DNA of 64,000 bases from Acinetobacter sp. WCHAc010034 (GCF_001696615.3 NZ_CP032279.1:868001-932000), one strand, 5' to 3'. Numbered from the stretch's first letter, positions 16,195-25,908 are shown. The notes: a model not told the origin generated them from the sequence alone. Program-made: numbers and translations.

Positions 16195-17573
16195 TGTTCA
16201 AGCGCCTTCGCTCTTTAGAACTCCGATTAACGCTATTGGTCACATGGTGTGCTGCCATGGTGTTGTGTGCTGTGGCATTTATGACCTATCTGGGTATCAA
16301 TCAAATTTTAATTGCCCAGCAAGATTGGGCTTTGGTTGAACGTATTGAGCGGCTAGAAATTTTGCTGCAAGACAGTCGCAATATCGAACAGATTATTGCT
16401 CGCCCGAAGCTGTATCAAAATATGTTGGGAAATCAGGATAATTTGTTTTTATTGATTCAGGATGACCAGATTCTGATTAATATCAATCCACTTGGCATTC
16501 CGCTGCCCGAATTTACCCATCAGCCCCAGATTCAATTCCGTGATTTATCGGCTCATGCTTACCCGACCCGTATTGCGTGGAAAACCATTCAAATCAATCA
16601 GCAACCCTATTTGTTAATTGCAGGCAAACAGTGGTCTGAACGTTTAGCCATTATCTCACCTTTTCAAAAGCGTCTTTTCCTCTATGTGTTTACAGGTATC
16701 TTGGCCATTTTCATACTCTGTGCGATTGCTAGCCGTCTGGGATTGAAGGCTTTAAGAACTCTGCGCGAACAAACCCATGCCATTAATATTCAGCAACTTG
16801 AGCAGCGACTCAATCTGATGCATCCGCCTCAAGAGATTGAACAGCTTGCATCCGATATCAACGCCATGCTTGACCGTATTGAAATGGGATATAGCCAACT
16901 GAATCGTTTCTCTGAAGACATTGCGCATGAATTTAGAACCCCACTGAATAATTTAATCGGGCAAACCGAAATTTTACTCATGAGTGAACGCAGTCCCGCA
17001 CAGTATCAGGAACTCTTGATTTCCAACTTGGAGGATTATCACCGTTTAAAAAGAATGATTGACAGTATGTTATTTCTCGCCCGCGCAGATGCGCATAAAG
17101 TTCGCTTAAACAAACAGAAAATTCAGCTCCAATCCTTTATAGAACATATGTGCAGTATTTTTGAATATCAAGCCGAAGAGCAAGACTGCCATTTTGTGTT
17201 CAGGCTGGACGCGACTGAACTCTGGGCAGATCCAGAACTGTTACAACAAGCCCTGTATAATCTGATATCAAATGCACCGATCCACGGCGGTAATCACCGA
17301 AGCATTTATGTGGTAAGCCAACGAAAGATGATCAATCACATGCATATGATTGGATTATCTGTGATCACCAGTGGCTTAGAGATTGCCCCTGAGCATTTGC
17401 CGCATATCTTTGAGCGCTTTTATCAGTGCAATTCCAGCAGACAAAACCCTCATCAAACGGGTGGTTTAGGGCTGTCGATTGTGGCATCCATTCTGACACT
17501 TCATCAGGGGACGTATCAGGCAGTCAATAGTGCAGAAGGCGTATGCTTTGAACTGCTATTCCCAGACGTGTGA
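16194..17573 (+). CDS. Heavy-metal/peroxide sensor histidine kinase, CusS/HprS-like
   Basis: The 459-residue kinase has two membrane helices (about 12-32 and 155-175), a roughly 120-residue periplasmic sensor between them, HAMP, HisKA (EDIAHEFRTPL), and HATPase motifs (NLISNAPIHGG, GGLGLSIV). It lacks the usual second D-x-G box: the segment reads SVITSGLEI where DNGxGI is expected, which could weaken ATP binding. It is coupled to the regulator by an overlapping stop/start. Confidence 0.9.
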   Translation: MFKRLRSLELRLTLLVTWCAAMVLCAVAFMTYLGINQILIAQQDWALVERIERLEILLQDSRNIEQIIARPKLYQNMLGNQDNLFLLIQDDQILININPLGIPLPEFTHQPQIQFRDLSAHAYPTRIAWKTIQINQQPYLLIAGKQWSERLAIISPFQKRLFLYVFTGILAIFILCAIASRLGLKALRTLREQTHAINIQQLEQRLNLMHPPQEIEQLASDINAMLDRIEMGYSQLNRFSEDIAHEFRTPLNNLIGQTEILLMSERSPAQYQELLISNLEDYHRLKRMIDSMLFLARADAHKVRLNKQKIQLQSFIEHMCSIFEYQAEEQDCHFVFRLDATELWADPELLQQALYNLISNAPIHGGNHRSIYVVSQRKMINHMHMIGLSVITSGLEIAPEHLPHIFERFYQCNSSRQNPHQTGGLGLSIVASILTLHQGTYQAVNSAEGVCFELLFPDV

Positions 17574-17586
17574 TCTACATTTGTCC

Positions 17587-18300
17587 CTATTTCATCTCGT
17601 TTTTGGAATCACTCTGAATTTTCCCATCCACCAGATTAATGGTTCGGTCACAGGTTGCCGATAATCTGGGATCATGCGTGACCAGCAATACAGCACAGTC
17701 ATGTTCACGATGTACTTTGCGAAATAATTCAAACATTTCCGCAGCAGTTTGAGTGTCCAGATTGCCTGTCGGTTCATCAGCCAACAATAGTGCAGGCTTG
17801 GTTATCAGCGCTCGAGCTATCGCCACACGCTGCTGCTGTCCGCCAGAAAGCTCATTTGGTTTACGATCCGCAAATTTTTCCAATCCTACTGCGGCTAATA
17901 ATTCATGCGCATATTGCAGTGCAGATTGATCAGGCTTACCCTGCTTCAGCATTAACGGCATGAGGACATTATTTAAAGCAGTAAATGCCTGTATAAGATG
18001 ATGGAACTGAAACACAAAACCGATGCTGCTCCCCCGCAGCGCAGTCCGTCTAACATCATCCATACCGCTTGTGGCCTGACCGAGCAAGTACAACTCGCCA
18101 CTGCTTGGCTGATCTAATAAGCCCAGAATATTCAATAAAGTACTTTTACCTGAACCTGAAGGACCTATGAGCGCGGCAAAATCATTGCGCTCAATACACA
18201 GATCAATCCCGTGTAGCACCTCCACTTCATTGGCTTGCCCAACGTTATAAGATTTTCGCAATGCCTCTAAACGCAGCACTTCCTTAGACTGATCAGACAT
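17587..18300 (-). CDS. ABC transporter ATP-binding protein, MacB/LolD type
   Basis: The 237-residue ATPase has Walker [11 protein letters not shown]-loop, signature LSGGQQQR, Walker [11 protein letters not shown] and H-loop. Its length and the EPTGNLDT segment match LolD/MacB-type ATPases that power mechanotransmission rather than membrane transport. It overlaps the permease start by eight bases and is the third gene of the operon. Confidence 0.9.
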   Translation of the reverse strand: MSDQSKEVLRLEALRKSYNVGQANEVEVLHGIDLCIERNDFAALIGPSGSGKSTLLNILGLLDQPSSGELYLLGQATSGMDDVRRTALRGSSIGFVFQFHHLIQAFTALNNVLMPLMLKQGKPDQSALQYAHELLAAVGLEKFADRKPNELSGGQQQRVAIARALITKPALLLADEPTGNLDTQTAAEMFELFRKVHREHDCAVLLVTHDPRLSATCDRTINLVDGKIQSDSKNEMK

Positions 18301-19516
18301 GACGAATCGCCTCCACAGGGTCTAATGCCGCAGCTCGTCGTGATGGGACTGCCGCAGCCAACACACCTGTCAATGTCGCCAACAATACTGCCAAAAGGAT
18401 GAGCTGGATTGATATTGAAATATGAAACAAACGTGGACCAAACTGATTAAATACCCAGACTAAACCACAACTGACCACACTCCCTAAAATCGAACCGAGC
18501 AGCCCAAAAATTGCCCCTTGAAACAAGAACACTCTTAAAATCTGCGATTGGGTCGCCCCCGTCGCACGTAAAATCCCAATTTCCCGCGTGCGTTGCACCA
18601 CGCTTACCGACATCACACTGGCAATGCCAAAAGCGACTGAAATCCCCACAAAAACAATAATCATATTGGTCGAAAGGCTCTGAGCGGTGATCGCATTCAT
18701 GAGTTGGGCATTGGTTTCAATCCAGCTTTCAGCTTTTAATCCCGTCAGGCGTCCGACTTGTACGGCAATTTGATCTGCCTGAAAAATATCTTGGATCGTC
18801 AGATCAATTACGGTCACGCCACCTGGTAAATTGAGTAAAGATTGCGCCTGTTTCAAATCCAGATAGACATAGCGTGCATCCAATTCACGCACGCCCAGTT
18901 CAAATATGCCCGAGATATTCACCACCGCATTTTTCTGCTGCCCAGTATCTAGCCTTAATTTGCTCCCGACTTCTACCCCCAAATCTTTGGCCAATTGACG
19001 CCCAATCAAGACATTATCCGCACTGACACGTAATTGACCACTCACCATATATTGCTTGAGTGGAATAATTTGTTGATAACGCTCCAAATTAATACCAACC
19101 AAGGCGACAGATTCAATTGCATCACCACGCTGTACAAATGCAGGACCAGAAACCACAGGAGAAACAGCCGTCAATACTGGTAACTGATCTAAAGTTTCCG
19201 TAATCTGCTGCCAATTATTAATCGAGCGTAAGCGCTGCGCCCGTTTATCTTCTTGTAACAACTGAAGTGTTCGGGCTGTTGGCGGCACAATCTGATTCAC
19301 CTCATCTGGTGAGAGCAAGCGAATATGTGCCTGCGTACCTAAAGTCCTTTCTACAATATTCGACTGTAAACCTTGAATTAAGGCACTGATGAATACAATT
19401 ACCGCCACCCCTACGGCGACGCCAATGGTAATCATCATCGACTGGGTACGACCCTCGCGCAAAAAACTGATTGCGATGGTCCACTCTGTCCAAAGTCGCC
19501 CAAAAAAGTTTTTCAA
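18293..19516 (-). CDS. FtsX-family ABC permease, MacB-like
   Basis: The 407 residues have four membrane helices: one near residue 30 and three in the last 140 residues (FtsX domain), with a large MacB periplasmic core domain between. It would couple ATPase action to a periplasmic adaptor for export of toxins, peptides or siderophore-like substrates. It overlaps the adaptor gene by four bases. Confidence 0.88.
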   Translation of the reverse strand: MKNFFGRLWTEWTIAISFLREGRTQSMMITIGVAVGVAVIVFISALIQGLQSNIVERTLGTQAHIRLLSPDEVNQIVPPTARTLQLLQEDKRAQRLRSINNWQQITETLDQLPVLTAVSPVVSGPAFVQRGDAIESVALVGINLERYQQIIPLKQYMVSGQLRVSADNVLIGRQLAKDLGVEVGSKLRLDTGQQKNAVVNISGIFELGVRELDARYVYLDLKQAQSLLNLPGGVTVIDLTIQDIFQADQIAVQVGRLTGLKAESWIETNAQLMNAITAQSLSTNMIIVFVGISVAFGIASVMSVSVVQRTREIGILRATGATQSQILRVFLFQGAIFGLLGSILGSVVSCGLVWVFNQFGPRLFHISISIQLILLAVLLATLTGVLAAAVPSRRAAALDPVEAIRHV

Positions 19517-20772
19517 TCGAATTTCACCGGTAATTCATTTTTGCTATCTGTCTGATCCGCTTGATGCTGCAATCCACGTTGTTTTTGCTCTAGGCGGACA
19601 CGGGTGCCATCTTTAAGTGCTGATTCTGCATCGGCAAGGACTTGATCACCTTCTTTTAATCCAGCAACAACTTCCGACATGACCAAACCACGCAATCCCA
19701 GTGTGATGGAATGACGTTGAATTTTTCCATCTCTTACCAAAATAACCATGGCTTTTTTTCCACTGATACTGCTTAAAGCATCATTTGGAATAACCAAGGT
19801 CCGCTCACGCTTATTGGTTTCAACATTGACCGATACCGTCATGTCTTGACGCAAAAAATCAGGGACTGGATCCACTGTTAATCGGACGTCGACTGTGCCA
19901 CGCTGAGCATCAATACTTGGGGCAATAAAATTAATATGGGCTGGAAAAGCTTGATCTGGATAGGCATCCGCTATCACTGCCGCTTTTTGTTGTAAAGCCA
20001 GCAGCGGTAAATTGCGTTCATCAAAGGGGACTCGAATTTCGGTTGCACCATCCAGCGCAATGGTGAAAAGGGTCTGGCTAGGTTGCACCAGATCTCCGGG
20101 CTCCACATTCCGAGTTAAAACGGTACCTGAGACTTCTGCACGAATTTTGGTTTTGGCAAGTTGCGCTTGTAATGCGGCTAGTCGTTCACGCAGCATTGTC
20201 TCTTCAGCTTGCCCCGGAGCCAGTGCAGCAACTTTTAAGCGAGCCAATTCCAAATTATTACGAGCGAGTCTTTCTGCCTCTATCGATTTCTCTCTTTCCT
20301 CAGCTGATAATATGCCTAATTCGGTATTCCTTCTCCGCGCTGCTTCCCGCTCAGCTTGTTGTAACTGCACTTTAGCATTCGCCAAATCAACTTCCGCTTG
20401 TGGACGTCTACTGGCCGCAAGTTCGGTCAATTCTGCTTCTGCTTGTCGTACCTGCGCTGCAATTTCATCCGATTTGAGTAGCAAAAGCAGATCCCCACGG
20501 GAAACCCGATCGCCTTCTTGAATCAACCGCTCAAGGACCACCCCTGTAATTTCACTACCAATCTGAGCCCGAGATACCGTTTCGACCCGTCCTGAGGCAA
20601 CCACCGTCTGAACCAGTGGACTAGATACAACCTCATAACCAGATAACAATGGCCCCTGCCACCAGCGAAATAGAAAAAAACCAGCTAAAAAAAAGAGTAA
20701 TACAATTATTATCAAATACTTATAGCGATTAACAAGCAATTGCATTCTCCAAGTCATTAAAAAAGCGAACAT
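19513..20772 (-). CDS. Periplasmic adaptor (MacA/HlyD-like)
   Basis: The 419 residues open with an inner-membrane anchor (about residues 15-35), then a lipoyl half-motif, a long coiled-coil hairpin (about 80-190), and beta-barrel domains. This is the membrane-fusion protein of a MacAB-like tripartite exporter. It is the first gene of the three-gene operon. No outer-membrane factor is encoded nearby, so TolC would be shared. The cargo is unknown. A link to the adjacent two-component system is only positional. Confidence 0.88.
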   Translation of the reverse strand: MFAFLMTWRMQLLVNRYKYLIIIVLLFFLAGFFLFRWWQGPLLSGYEVVSSPLVQTVVASGRVETVSRAQIGSEITGVVLERLIQEGDRVSRGDLLLLLKSDEIAAQVRQAEAELTELAASRRPQAEVDLANAKVQLQQAEREAARRRNTELGILSAEEREKSIEAERLARNNLELARLKVAALAPGQAEETMLRERLAALQAQLAKTKIRAEVSGTVLTRNVEPGDLVQPSQTLFTIALDGATEIRVPFDERNLPLLALQQKAAVIADAYPDQAFPAHINFIAPSIDAQRGTVDVRLTVDPVPDFLRQDMTVSVNVETNKRERTLVIPNDALSSISGKKAMVILVRDGKIQRHSITLGLRGLVMSEVVAGLKEGDQVLADAESALKDGTRVRLEQKQRGLQHQADQTDSKNELPVKFD

Positions 20773-20835
20773 TTATATAAAATCATCTATCTTAATTTAT
20801 AACGTATACACAAATATTTATATTACTTAGTACTA

Positions 20836-20959
20836 GGGCGTGTCCTCATTTGGCTTTACATCAAATAAACATGCAAGCAATGTAAATCATAGACTGATAA
20901 TTTCGTGCAAGCTTATCAAATCTGGTTGCAACCGCTCTATACTGACCAATTGAAAATTT
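20836..20959 (-). mobile_element. IS5-family transposase C-terminal fragment
   Basis: On the minus strand, 20959-20861 reads as the C-terminal tail of an IS5-family transposase (VATRFDKLARNY core, then MIYIACM) to a TGA at 20861-20863. The terminus GGGCGTGTCCTCATTTGG resembles an IS5-family inverted repeat. Everything upstream of this tail is gone, so it is a remnant. Confidence 0.7.
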
Positions 20960-21124
20960 GATAAATTTTAGGTACAGGCTTCTTCATCTAAAAATTATAT
21001 TGCTGATTAAGTCATTAATGATAGATTTATGCAAAAAAGCCATTTCTAAATACTTAGAAACAAATCTAACAAGTAGCCTTTTAGCGAACTGGATTAGTGT
21101 ACTTTTTCTAAATCAGCTATAAAA

Positions 21125-21150
21125 GATAGAACACTTTACGGTGTTCTATC
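21125..21150. terminator. Perfect 10-bp hairpin
   Basis: GATAGAACAC and GTGTTCTATC pair perfectly around a six-base loop between the IS5 fragment and the IS3 element. It resembles an intrinsic terminator, with a weak T-rich tail on the plus strand. It may belong to a gene disrupted by the insertions. Confidence 0.5.
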
Positions 21151-21221
21151 TTATTGGAATAGAGGTGGTCCCACTTGTTTGAACAACTAAAAGCGTATTT
21201 ATAAGTGATATTCCGCTCTAG

Positions 21222-22070
21222 TTAAGCCACCTTGTTTTGTTGGGGTAGCTGATCATAGTAAAACTCATTTGGTGTCATTTTGTCTAGACTCGAATGAGGT
21301 CGTTTCAAATTATAAAACTCAAAATATGCACTTAATTGCTTTTTCGCATCTGTGACACTGCTATAAGCTTTGAGATACACCTCTTCATATTTAACGCTCC
21401 GCCATAATCGTTCAACCATCACATTATCTACCCATCGACCTTTACCATCCATACTGATTTGAATGCCATTTGATTTCAATACATCAATAAATGCATCACT
21501 GGTAAACTGGCTGCCTTGGTCTGTATTAAATATTTCAGGTCGACCATATTTTTCAATCGCTTCATTTAAAGCCGAAATACAAAAATCCACCTCCATACTA
21601 ATCGATACTCTATGCGCAAGTACCTTGCGGCTATGCCAATCAATCACAGCACATAAATAAACAAAGCCTTTTGCCATAGGGATATACGTTATATCCGTAG
21701 ACCACACTTGATTACTGCGCTGAATAGCCAATCCTTTGAGCAGATATGGATATTTACGGTGAGCTTGATTAGCCTGGCTTAAATTTGGTTTGCAATATAA
21801 CGCCTGAATACCCATTTTCTTCATTAAAGTACGTGTATGACGTCGTCCTATATGATGTCCTTGACGATTCAACAAATCACGCATCATACGACTGCCTGCA
21901 AAAGGATATTGCATATGTAATTCATCAATACATCGCATCAGCTTCAGATCTGATGCACTCACAGGTTTTGGGCGATAGTAATAACAACCACGGGAGACTT
22001 TCAGCAGCTTAGCTTGCTTAGATACTGAAATCTGAAGTGAGTCGTCGATTAACTTTTGTGGTTGAAGCGG
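21222..22070 (-). CDS. IS3-family transposase OrfB (integrase domain)
   Basis: This is the rve-type DDE integrase domain, with Asp in STDITYIP, Asp in NTDQGSQF and Glu in VMVERLW, plus the HTH_21 segment ahead of it. The frame is open without an ATG from about 22070, so synthesis probably depends on a -1 ribosomal frameshift from OrfA, the IS3 rule. The first internal start would be GTG 21962. The DDE core appears intact, so the element may be active. Confidence 0.88.
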   Translation of the reverse strand, partial: PLQPQKLIDDSLQISVSKQAKLLKVSRGCYYYRPKPVSASDLKLMRCIDELHMQYPFAGSRMMRDLLNRQGHHIGRRHTRTLMKKMGIQALYCKPNLSQANQAHRKYPYLLKGLAIQRSNQVWSTDITYIPMAKGFVYLCAVIDWHSRKVLAHRVSISMEVDFCISALNEAIEKYGRPEIFNTDQGSQFTSDAFIDVLKSNGIQISMDGKGRWVDNVMVERLWRSVKYEEVYLKAYSSVTDAKKQLSAYFEFYNLKRPHSSLDKMTPNEFYYDQLPQQNKVA

Positions 22071-22366
22071 CCCAGTTTCTTCAACACACCTTCTAAAAAA
22101 TCAATTTCTAATGCCTGCTCACCGATTTTTGCATGTAGTTTTTTTAGATCGATGGGTGGTTCTGTTGGAGCTTTTGATTGATCGAAAGCTTGCGAGGAAG
22201 CTGAGATCAATTGATTTTTCCAGTCAATAATTTGGTTTTGATGAACATCAAACTCAGCACTCAATTCAGCAAGTGTTTTTTCTGCTTTAATCGCAGCAAG
22301 TGCTACCTTAGCTTTAAAATCATTTGAATGATTTCTTCTTGGTCTACGTGCCATAAAATACTCCAT
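22049..22366 (-). CDS. IS3-family transposase OrfA (HTH domain)
   Basis: The 105-residue ORF holds an HTH_Tnp_1-like domain (SNDFKAKVALAAIK, LAELSAEFDVHQNQI) and a C-terminal leucine-rich coiled coil (EIDFLEGVLKKLG). It recognises the IS ends. Overlap with OrfB in the -1 frame supports programmed frameshifting. ATG at about 22354 (MARRPRRNHS) is probably the true start. Confidence 0.88.
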   Translation of the reverse strand: MEYFMARRPRRNHSNDFKAKVALAAIKAEKTLAELSAEFDVHQNQIIDWKNQLISASSQAFDQSKAPTEPPIDLKKLHAKIGEQALEIDFLEGVLKKLGRFNHKS

Positions 22367-22461
22367 ATATTGATGTTTATAACATCATTTGAGGAGCAGA
22401 ATATCACTTATAGGAGTTGTTCAAATTTACGGATCCATCTCTGAATGTTTAGGATGAGATA

Positions 22462-24822
22462 TTAAATATGCATCGTTATGCCTAATTGAAAAGCTCTGCC
22501 TGGTAATGGCGCAATATATTTCAATGGGGAGTTTTGCGGCCGTGCATCTTCATCGAGCAAATTAGAGCCATTGATAAACAGATCAAAACTGGCGTTTTTC
22601 AACGTCACTTTTTTACGAATATCTAAATCAAGCAGATTGTATGCAGGCAATGGGACTTCCTCACCCACATTTTTACCTAGGTAACGAGGCTTGTCGTAAT
22701 AAATACTAGACAGGCGCGCTGACCAATTCTCGAATGTCCACTCAATATTTGCGCCATAGCGGTTGGTTGGCATATTGGGCAAATAGATTCCATCATTGGC
22801 TAAACGTAAACGATCGGGATTTGTCGCTTTATTCTTGACCAAATCTGCAAAGCCACCTACTTTTAAATCCCCTAAGTTGTCGAGGGAAAACGTATGGTTC
22901 ATATCCAACTCAAAGCCATTCACTTGTGTATCGGTTTGCTTCCAATACTTCAATGGTAAACGGTTCCGCATAGAGGCACCTGAGTGGGACAAATACAAAT
23001 AGTCCTCAAAATCCATTTGGTACAATGAAACCGCAATATTGGTCGAATCCCAATTCAGAGTAGTTGTAAACTCTAAACCCTGCATGACTTCTTTATTTAG
23101 TTTTTGATTTCCTTCTTCTTGGGTCATCACTGAGTAGTGAGGGTTACTGGCATAGAGTTCATTGATTTCGGGTGCCCGTTCAGACTCACTGTACTGAAGT
23201 CTGAAACCCAAATAATCTGTAACTCTAAACTCTGATCCGATATAGAAACTATTCAGATCAAAGGACTTATCTTCAAGCGTGCTATTTGAAGCATTACGTG
23301 CCAACTTAAAGCTCTGGTCCTGAATCTCATGTTTGACTTTCTCGACACGATAACCGGCATCAAAAGAAAGTTTATTGAAATCTAGTTTTTCCAGTATGAA
23401 TATTGCATGAGAAGCTGTATTTACATTTGGCAAATAACGTTCTGCACCTGAGCCTTTAACCTGTCTGGCATTTATAGAAGCTCCTATTTCTCCGCTGAGG
23501 CTTTTATAAGGCTTGTGTTCAAATACCAGCTCTGCAGTATCAGTATCAAATTTATATTCATTGGCATTTCTCGCACCAATGTACTCCCCAGATGTGTTTG
23601 ACAGTCTAGATGCTTTCAGCTGCACACTCTTCAGCAAACTTAATGGCTCTCTAAGCAGCGAGTCTACGGCAAAACGATTCTGTTCGATTTTTACACCCAC
23701 TGGCAAGCCATCGCTATAAGAGCTCTGAAAAGATTTGTTTTCCATAGAAAAACCCGGAACACCATATTCACTGCTTTTATAGTCAGCACTCACGCCGATA
23801 TAGCCATTGTTTAAGAAATAGGTTGTCCCTATCGCCATGTTTTCATTTCTGGCATAGCTGTTACCTAGTTTCTTTTTATAATTCGGCGTTACATCATTGT
23901 TAATTTTATTCTGTACATACTTAGCCGTGTCCGGCACATAATCAGGGTTCGGGTCATTAATAAACTCTTTCAATGAACCATTTACATACCGTTTTGAGAT
24001 TGCCTCATCTGTGTATTTAGCAGACTCTAAACCATCATAATAATCATAGAAATTTTCTGGGTTCTTCGTGATATCTTCTAAAACGTGCTTATTTAAATAC
24101 TGATTATGCGCTTTATTAAACACATTTGAGATTCTAGAGTCCTTTTGACATGCATCTGCCAAAGCAGAATTTACGCCGCCAGTACTCGGAAAAACAGCTG
24201 TATCGCATACTGCGGCTTTGCTTGATCCAGGTATTTTATATGAAGAAATACTTTGGGTTGAGAACTGAATATTTGTGCTTAAGTTTTTTTGATTGTTTAC
24301 ATTTAAACGAATACCGTGGGCATTAAAATCATTAAACCCTTTTTTATAAGCGATATCTAAACTTCGACTTTTATCCTCCAACTTTTTTGAAATCAGTCCA
24401 GTATCAATATCCACACTGCCCCCAATGGAATTCCCCCCATATCTAACTGAATTTGTACCTTTATGAACAGTGACACTTTTTGTAAAGAGTGGATCAAATG
24501 GAATATTAATATCACCACTTATTGCATTCATTCCATTAATCGTTTGCCCATTCTCAAGGATGCTCACTCTATTGCCTGATAAGCTGCGTATCACAGGTGC
24601 GCCAGCATTTGGACCAAAGGATGTGCTTTGTACCCCTGAGACATGCTTAAGCGCATCCCCCAGTGTATTTGATGTTTCAATTCTCTCTTTTTCCACAATC
24701 ACTGAAGTCTTTTCAGTTTGTTCCGCATGAAAAATAAGAGTATCTAAAACCAGAACATTTTGTTCTGCTTGCGCTTGTTGAATAGCCAACAAAATTAAAG
24801 TCATTAGAGTTGTGTACTTCAT
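22462..24822 (-). CDS. ZnuD-like TonB-dependent outer-membrane receptor
   Basis: The 786-residue product has a signal peptide (ending QAQAE), a plug with the GAPVIRSLSGNRVSILENGQ segment typical of ZnuD-like receptors, and a 22-strand-type barrel ending in a terminal aromatic-poor strand. It probably imports zinc, or a zinc chelate, with TonB energy. A Zur-like box overlapping its upstream region supports a zinc role. The extracellular loops show no His/Asp-rich cluster like that of meningococcal ZnuD, so the ligand may differ. Confidence 0.82.
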   Translation of the reverse strand: MKYTTLMTLILLAIQQAQAEQNVLVLDTLIFHAEQTEKTSVIVEKERIETSNTLGDALKHVSGVQSTSFGPNAGAPVIRSLSGNRVSILENGQTINGMNAISGDINIPFDPLFTKSVTVHKGTNSVRYGGNSIGGSVDIDTGLISKKLEDKSRSLDIAYKKGFNDFNAHGIRLNVNNQKNLSTNIQFSTQSISSYKIPGSSKAAVCDTAVFPSTGGVNSALADACQKDSRISNVFNKAHNQYLNKHVLEDITKNPENFYDYYDGLESAKYTDEAISKRYVNGSLKEFINDPNPDYVPDTAKYVQNKINNDVTPNYKKKLGNSYARNENMAIGTTYFLNNGYIGVSADYKSSEYGVPGFSMENKSFQSSYSDGLPVGVKIEQNRFAVDSLLREPLSLLKSVQLKASRLSNTSGEYIGARNANEYKFDTDTAELVFEHKPYKSLSGEIGASINARQVKGSGAERYLPNVNTASHAIFILEKLDFNKLSFDAGYRVEKVKHEIQDQSFKLARNASNSTLEDKSFDLNSFYIGSEFRVTDYLGFRLQYSESERAPEINELYASNPHYSVMTQEEGNQKLNKEVMQGLEFTTTLNWDSTNIAVSLYQMDFEDYLYLSHSGASMRNRLPLKYWKQTDTQVNGFELDMNHTFSLDNLGDLKVGGFADLVKNKATNPDRLRLANDGIYLPNMPTNRYGANIEWTFENWSARLSSIYYDKPRYLGKNVGEEVPLPAYNLLDLDIRKKVTLKNASFDLFINGSNLLDEDARPQNSPLKYIAPLPGRAFQLGITMHI

Positions 24823-24837
24823 GATTCACCCAAAAAA

Positions 24838-24860
24838 GAAACGTTATAACATAACACCAA
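24838..24860. promoter_or_regulatory. Zur-like operator upstream of the TonB receptor
   Basis: GAAACGTTATAACATAACA fits the gammaproteobacterial Zur consensus GAAATGTTATAnTATAAC. It starts 16 bases before the receptor's start codon, a position that would block transcription or initiation when zinc is plentiful. Confidence 0.65.
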
Positions 24861-24900
24861 ATAGGTTTTAAAAATAATTTAATACTCTTAGTATTTCTGT

Positions 24901-25851
24901 CTAGGTGTTTAGTCCCGGCATTTGATGGATCGGATCAAATTTAAAAGGTTCAGGTTCATCTGCCCACTGTTTGCACATGAATTCGTAGGGAGTCAGACCC
25001 TTAAGTGTTTTGAGTCTGCGGCCGAAGTTGTATGTGGCAATAAAATCAGCAAGGTGAATACATAGCTAAGTGTGATCGTCGTAATGGAACCGTTTGACAG
25101 CAACTTCCTTAATCGTTCGATTCATCCGCTCGACCTGTCCATTGGTCCATGGATGCTTAACCCTGGTAAGACGATGTTCAATGCTGCATTCAGTACAAAC
25201 CCGATCAAAGATGTGCTCAGAGGCATAGCGATCACAGGTGCGGTTCGTGAACTGGATACCGTTATCCGTCAGCACCGTATGTATGCTGTAGGGCACAGCC
25301 TTAACCAAATTGCGCAGGAACTGCGCGGCTGCCATCTTACCGGCTCTGGTATGCAATTCAATGAACGCGAACTTGGCAGTGCGATCAATGGCAACGAAGA
25401 GATAAAGCTTCCCCTATGCTGTTTGCATCTCAGCGATGTCAATATGGAAGTAACCGATGGGGCAGTTCTTGAAGCACTTCTTGACAGTACGATAACCCTG
25501 CACCTCAGGAAGCCGTGAAATACCATGCCGCTGCAAGCAGCGGTGTAACGAGGAGCGCGTCAGATGAGGAATGCTCGGCTGAAAGGCATAAAGACAATCG
25601 TCTAGCGGCAACAAAGTGCTTTTTCGAAAAGCAACGATTGCCGCCTCTTCTTCAGGCGATAACACGCTTGAGTGAGGATTCTTTGGCCGGGTTGTCAGAT
25701 CATCTACTGAAGTGCGTTTCTTCCACTTTGCGACAGTCTTTTAATTGATGCAGTAATGCTTGGCTAGCGCTCTTAAGCTCTCTTGACTATTTTGTATTGC
25801 TCGACGCACTGCCTGTGTCGTTGTGGCGCTGCTGTGTAGAACTTATCCCAT
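24901..25851 (-). pseudogene. IS481-family transposase with in-frame stops
   Basis: The single minus-strand frame from ATG 25851 to the element's end matches an IS481 transposase throughout (SQESLRALAKHY N-terminus, HIDIAEMQTA, HPWTNGQVERMNRTIKE, then RRLKTLKGLTPYEF). It is interrupted by stops at 25843-25845, 25741-25743, 25414-25416 and 25066-25068. A short segment around 25230, between TNRT and the HIFDR region, also seems shortened relative to the family. The natural stop TAG (24901-24903) is supplied by the duplicated target. It is inactive. Confidence 0.85.
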
Positions 25852-25908
25852 AGTGCTTCCTTCCATTTATGTGAGAATATTGCACCATTAAAATCTGGGA
25901 CTAAACAC
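24905..25908 (-). mobile_element. Fossil IS481-family element
   Basis: The inverted ends GTGTTTAGTCCC and GGGACTAAACAC are flanked by the 4-bp direct repeat CTAG (24901-24904 and 25909-25912). IS481 is known to duplicate a CTAG core. The 1004-bp element holds one decayed transposase on the minus strand. Confidence 0.85.

Larger units (their letters stand above)
21178..22425 (-). mobile_element. IS3-family insertion sequence
   Basis: The boundaries are set by the inverted ends TTTGAACAACT (21178-21188) and AGTTGTTCAAA (22415-22425), with further subterminal similarity (TAAGTGATATTC) on both sides. The element is about 1.25 kb, with orfA and orfB on the minus strand. No convincing target duplication was found. 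It inserted 37 bases from the 3' end of the TonB receptor gene. Confidence 0.85.

Noticed and set aside
21160..21178. Target duplication of the IS3 element
   Set aside because: The bases flanking the two ends do not match for 3-4 positions, so no duplication is claimed.
25072..25518. 148-residue plus-strand ORF in the IS481 element
   Set aside because: It is antisense to a transposase frame that matches IS481 throughout.
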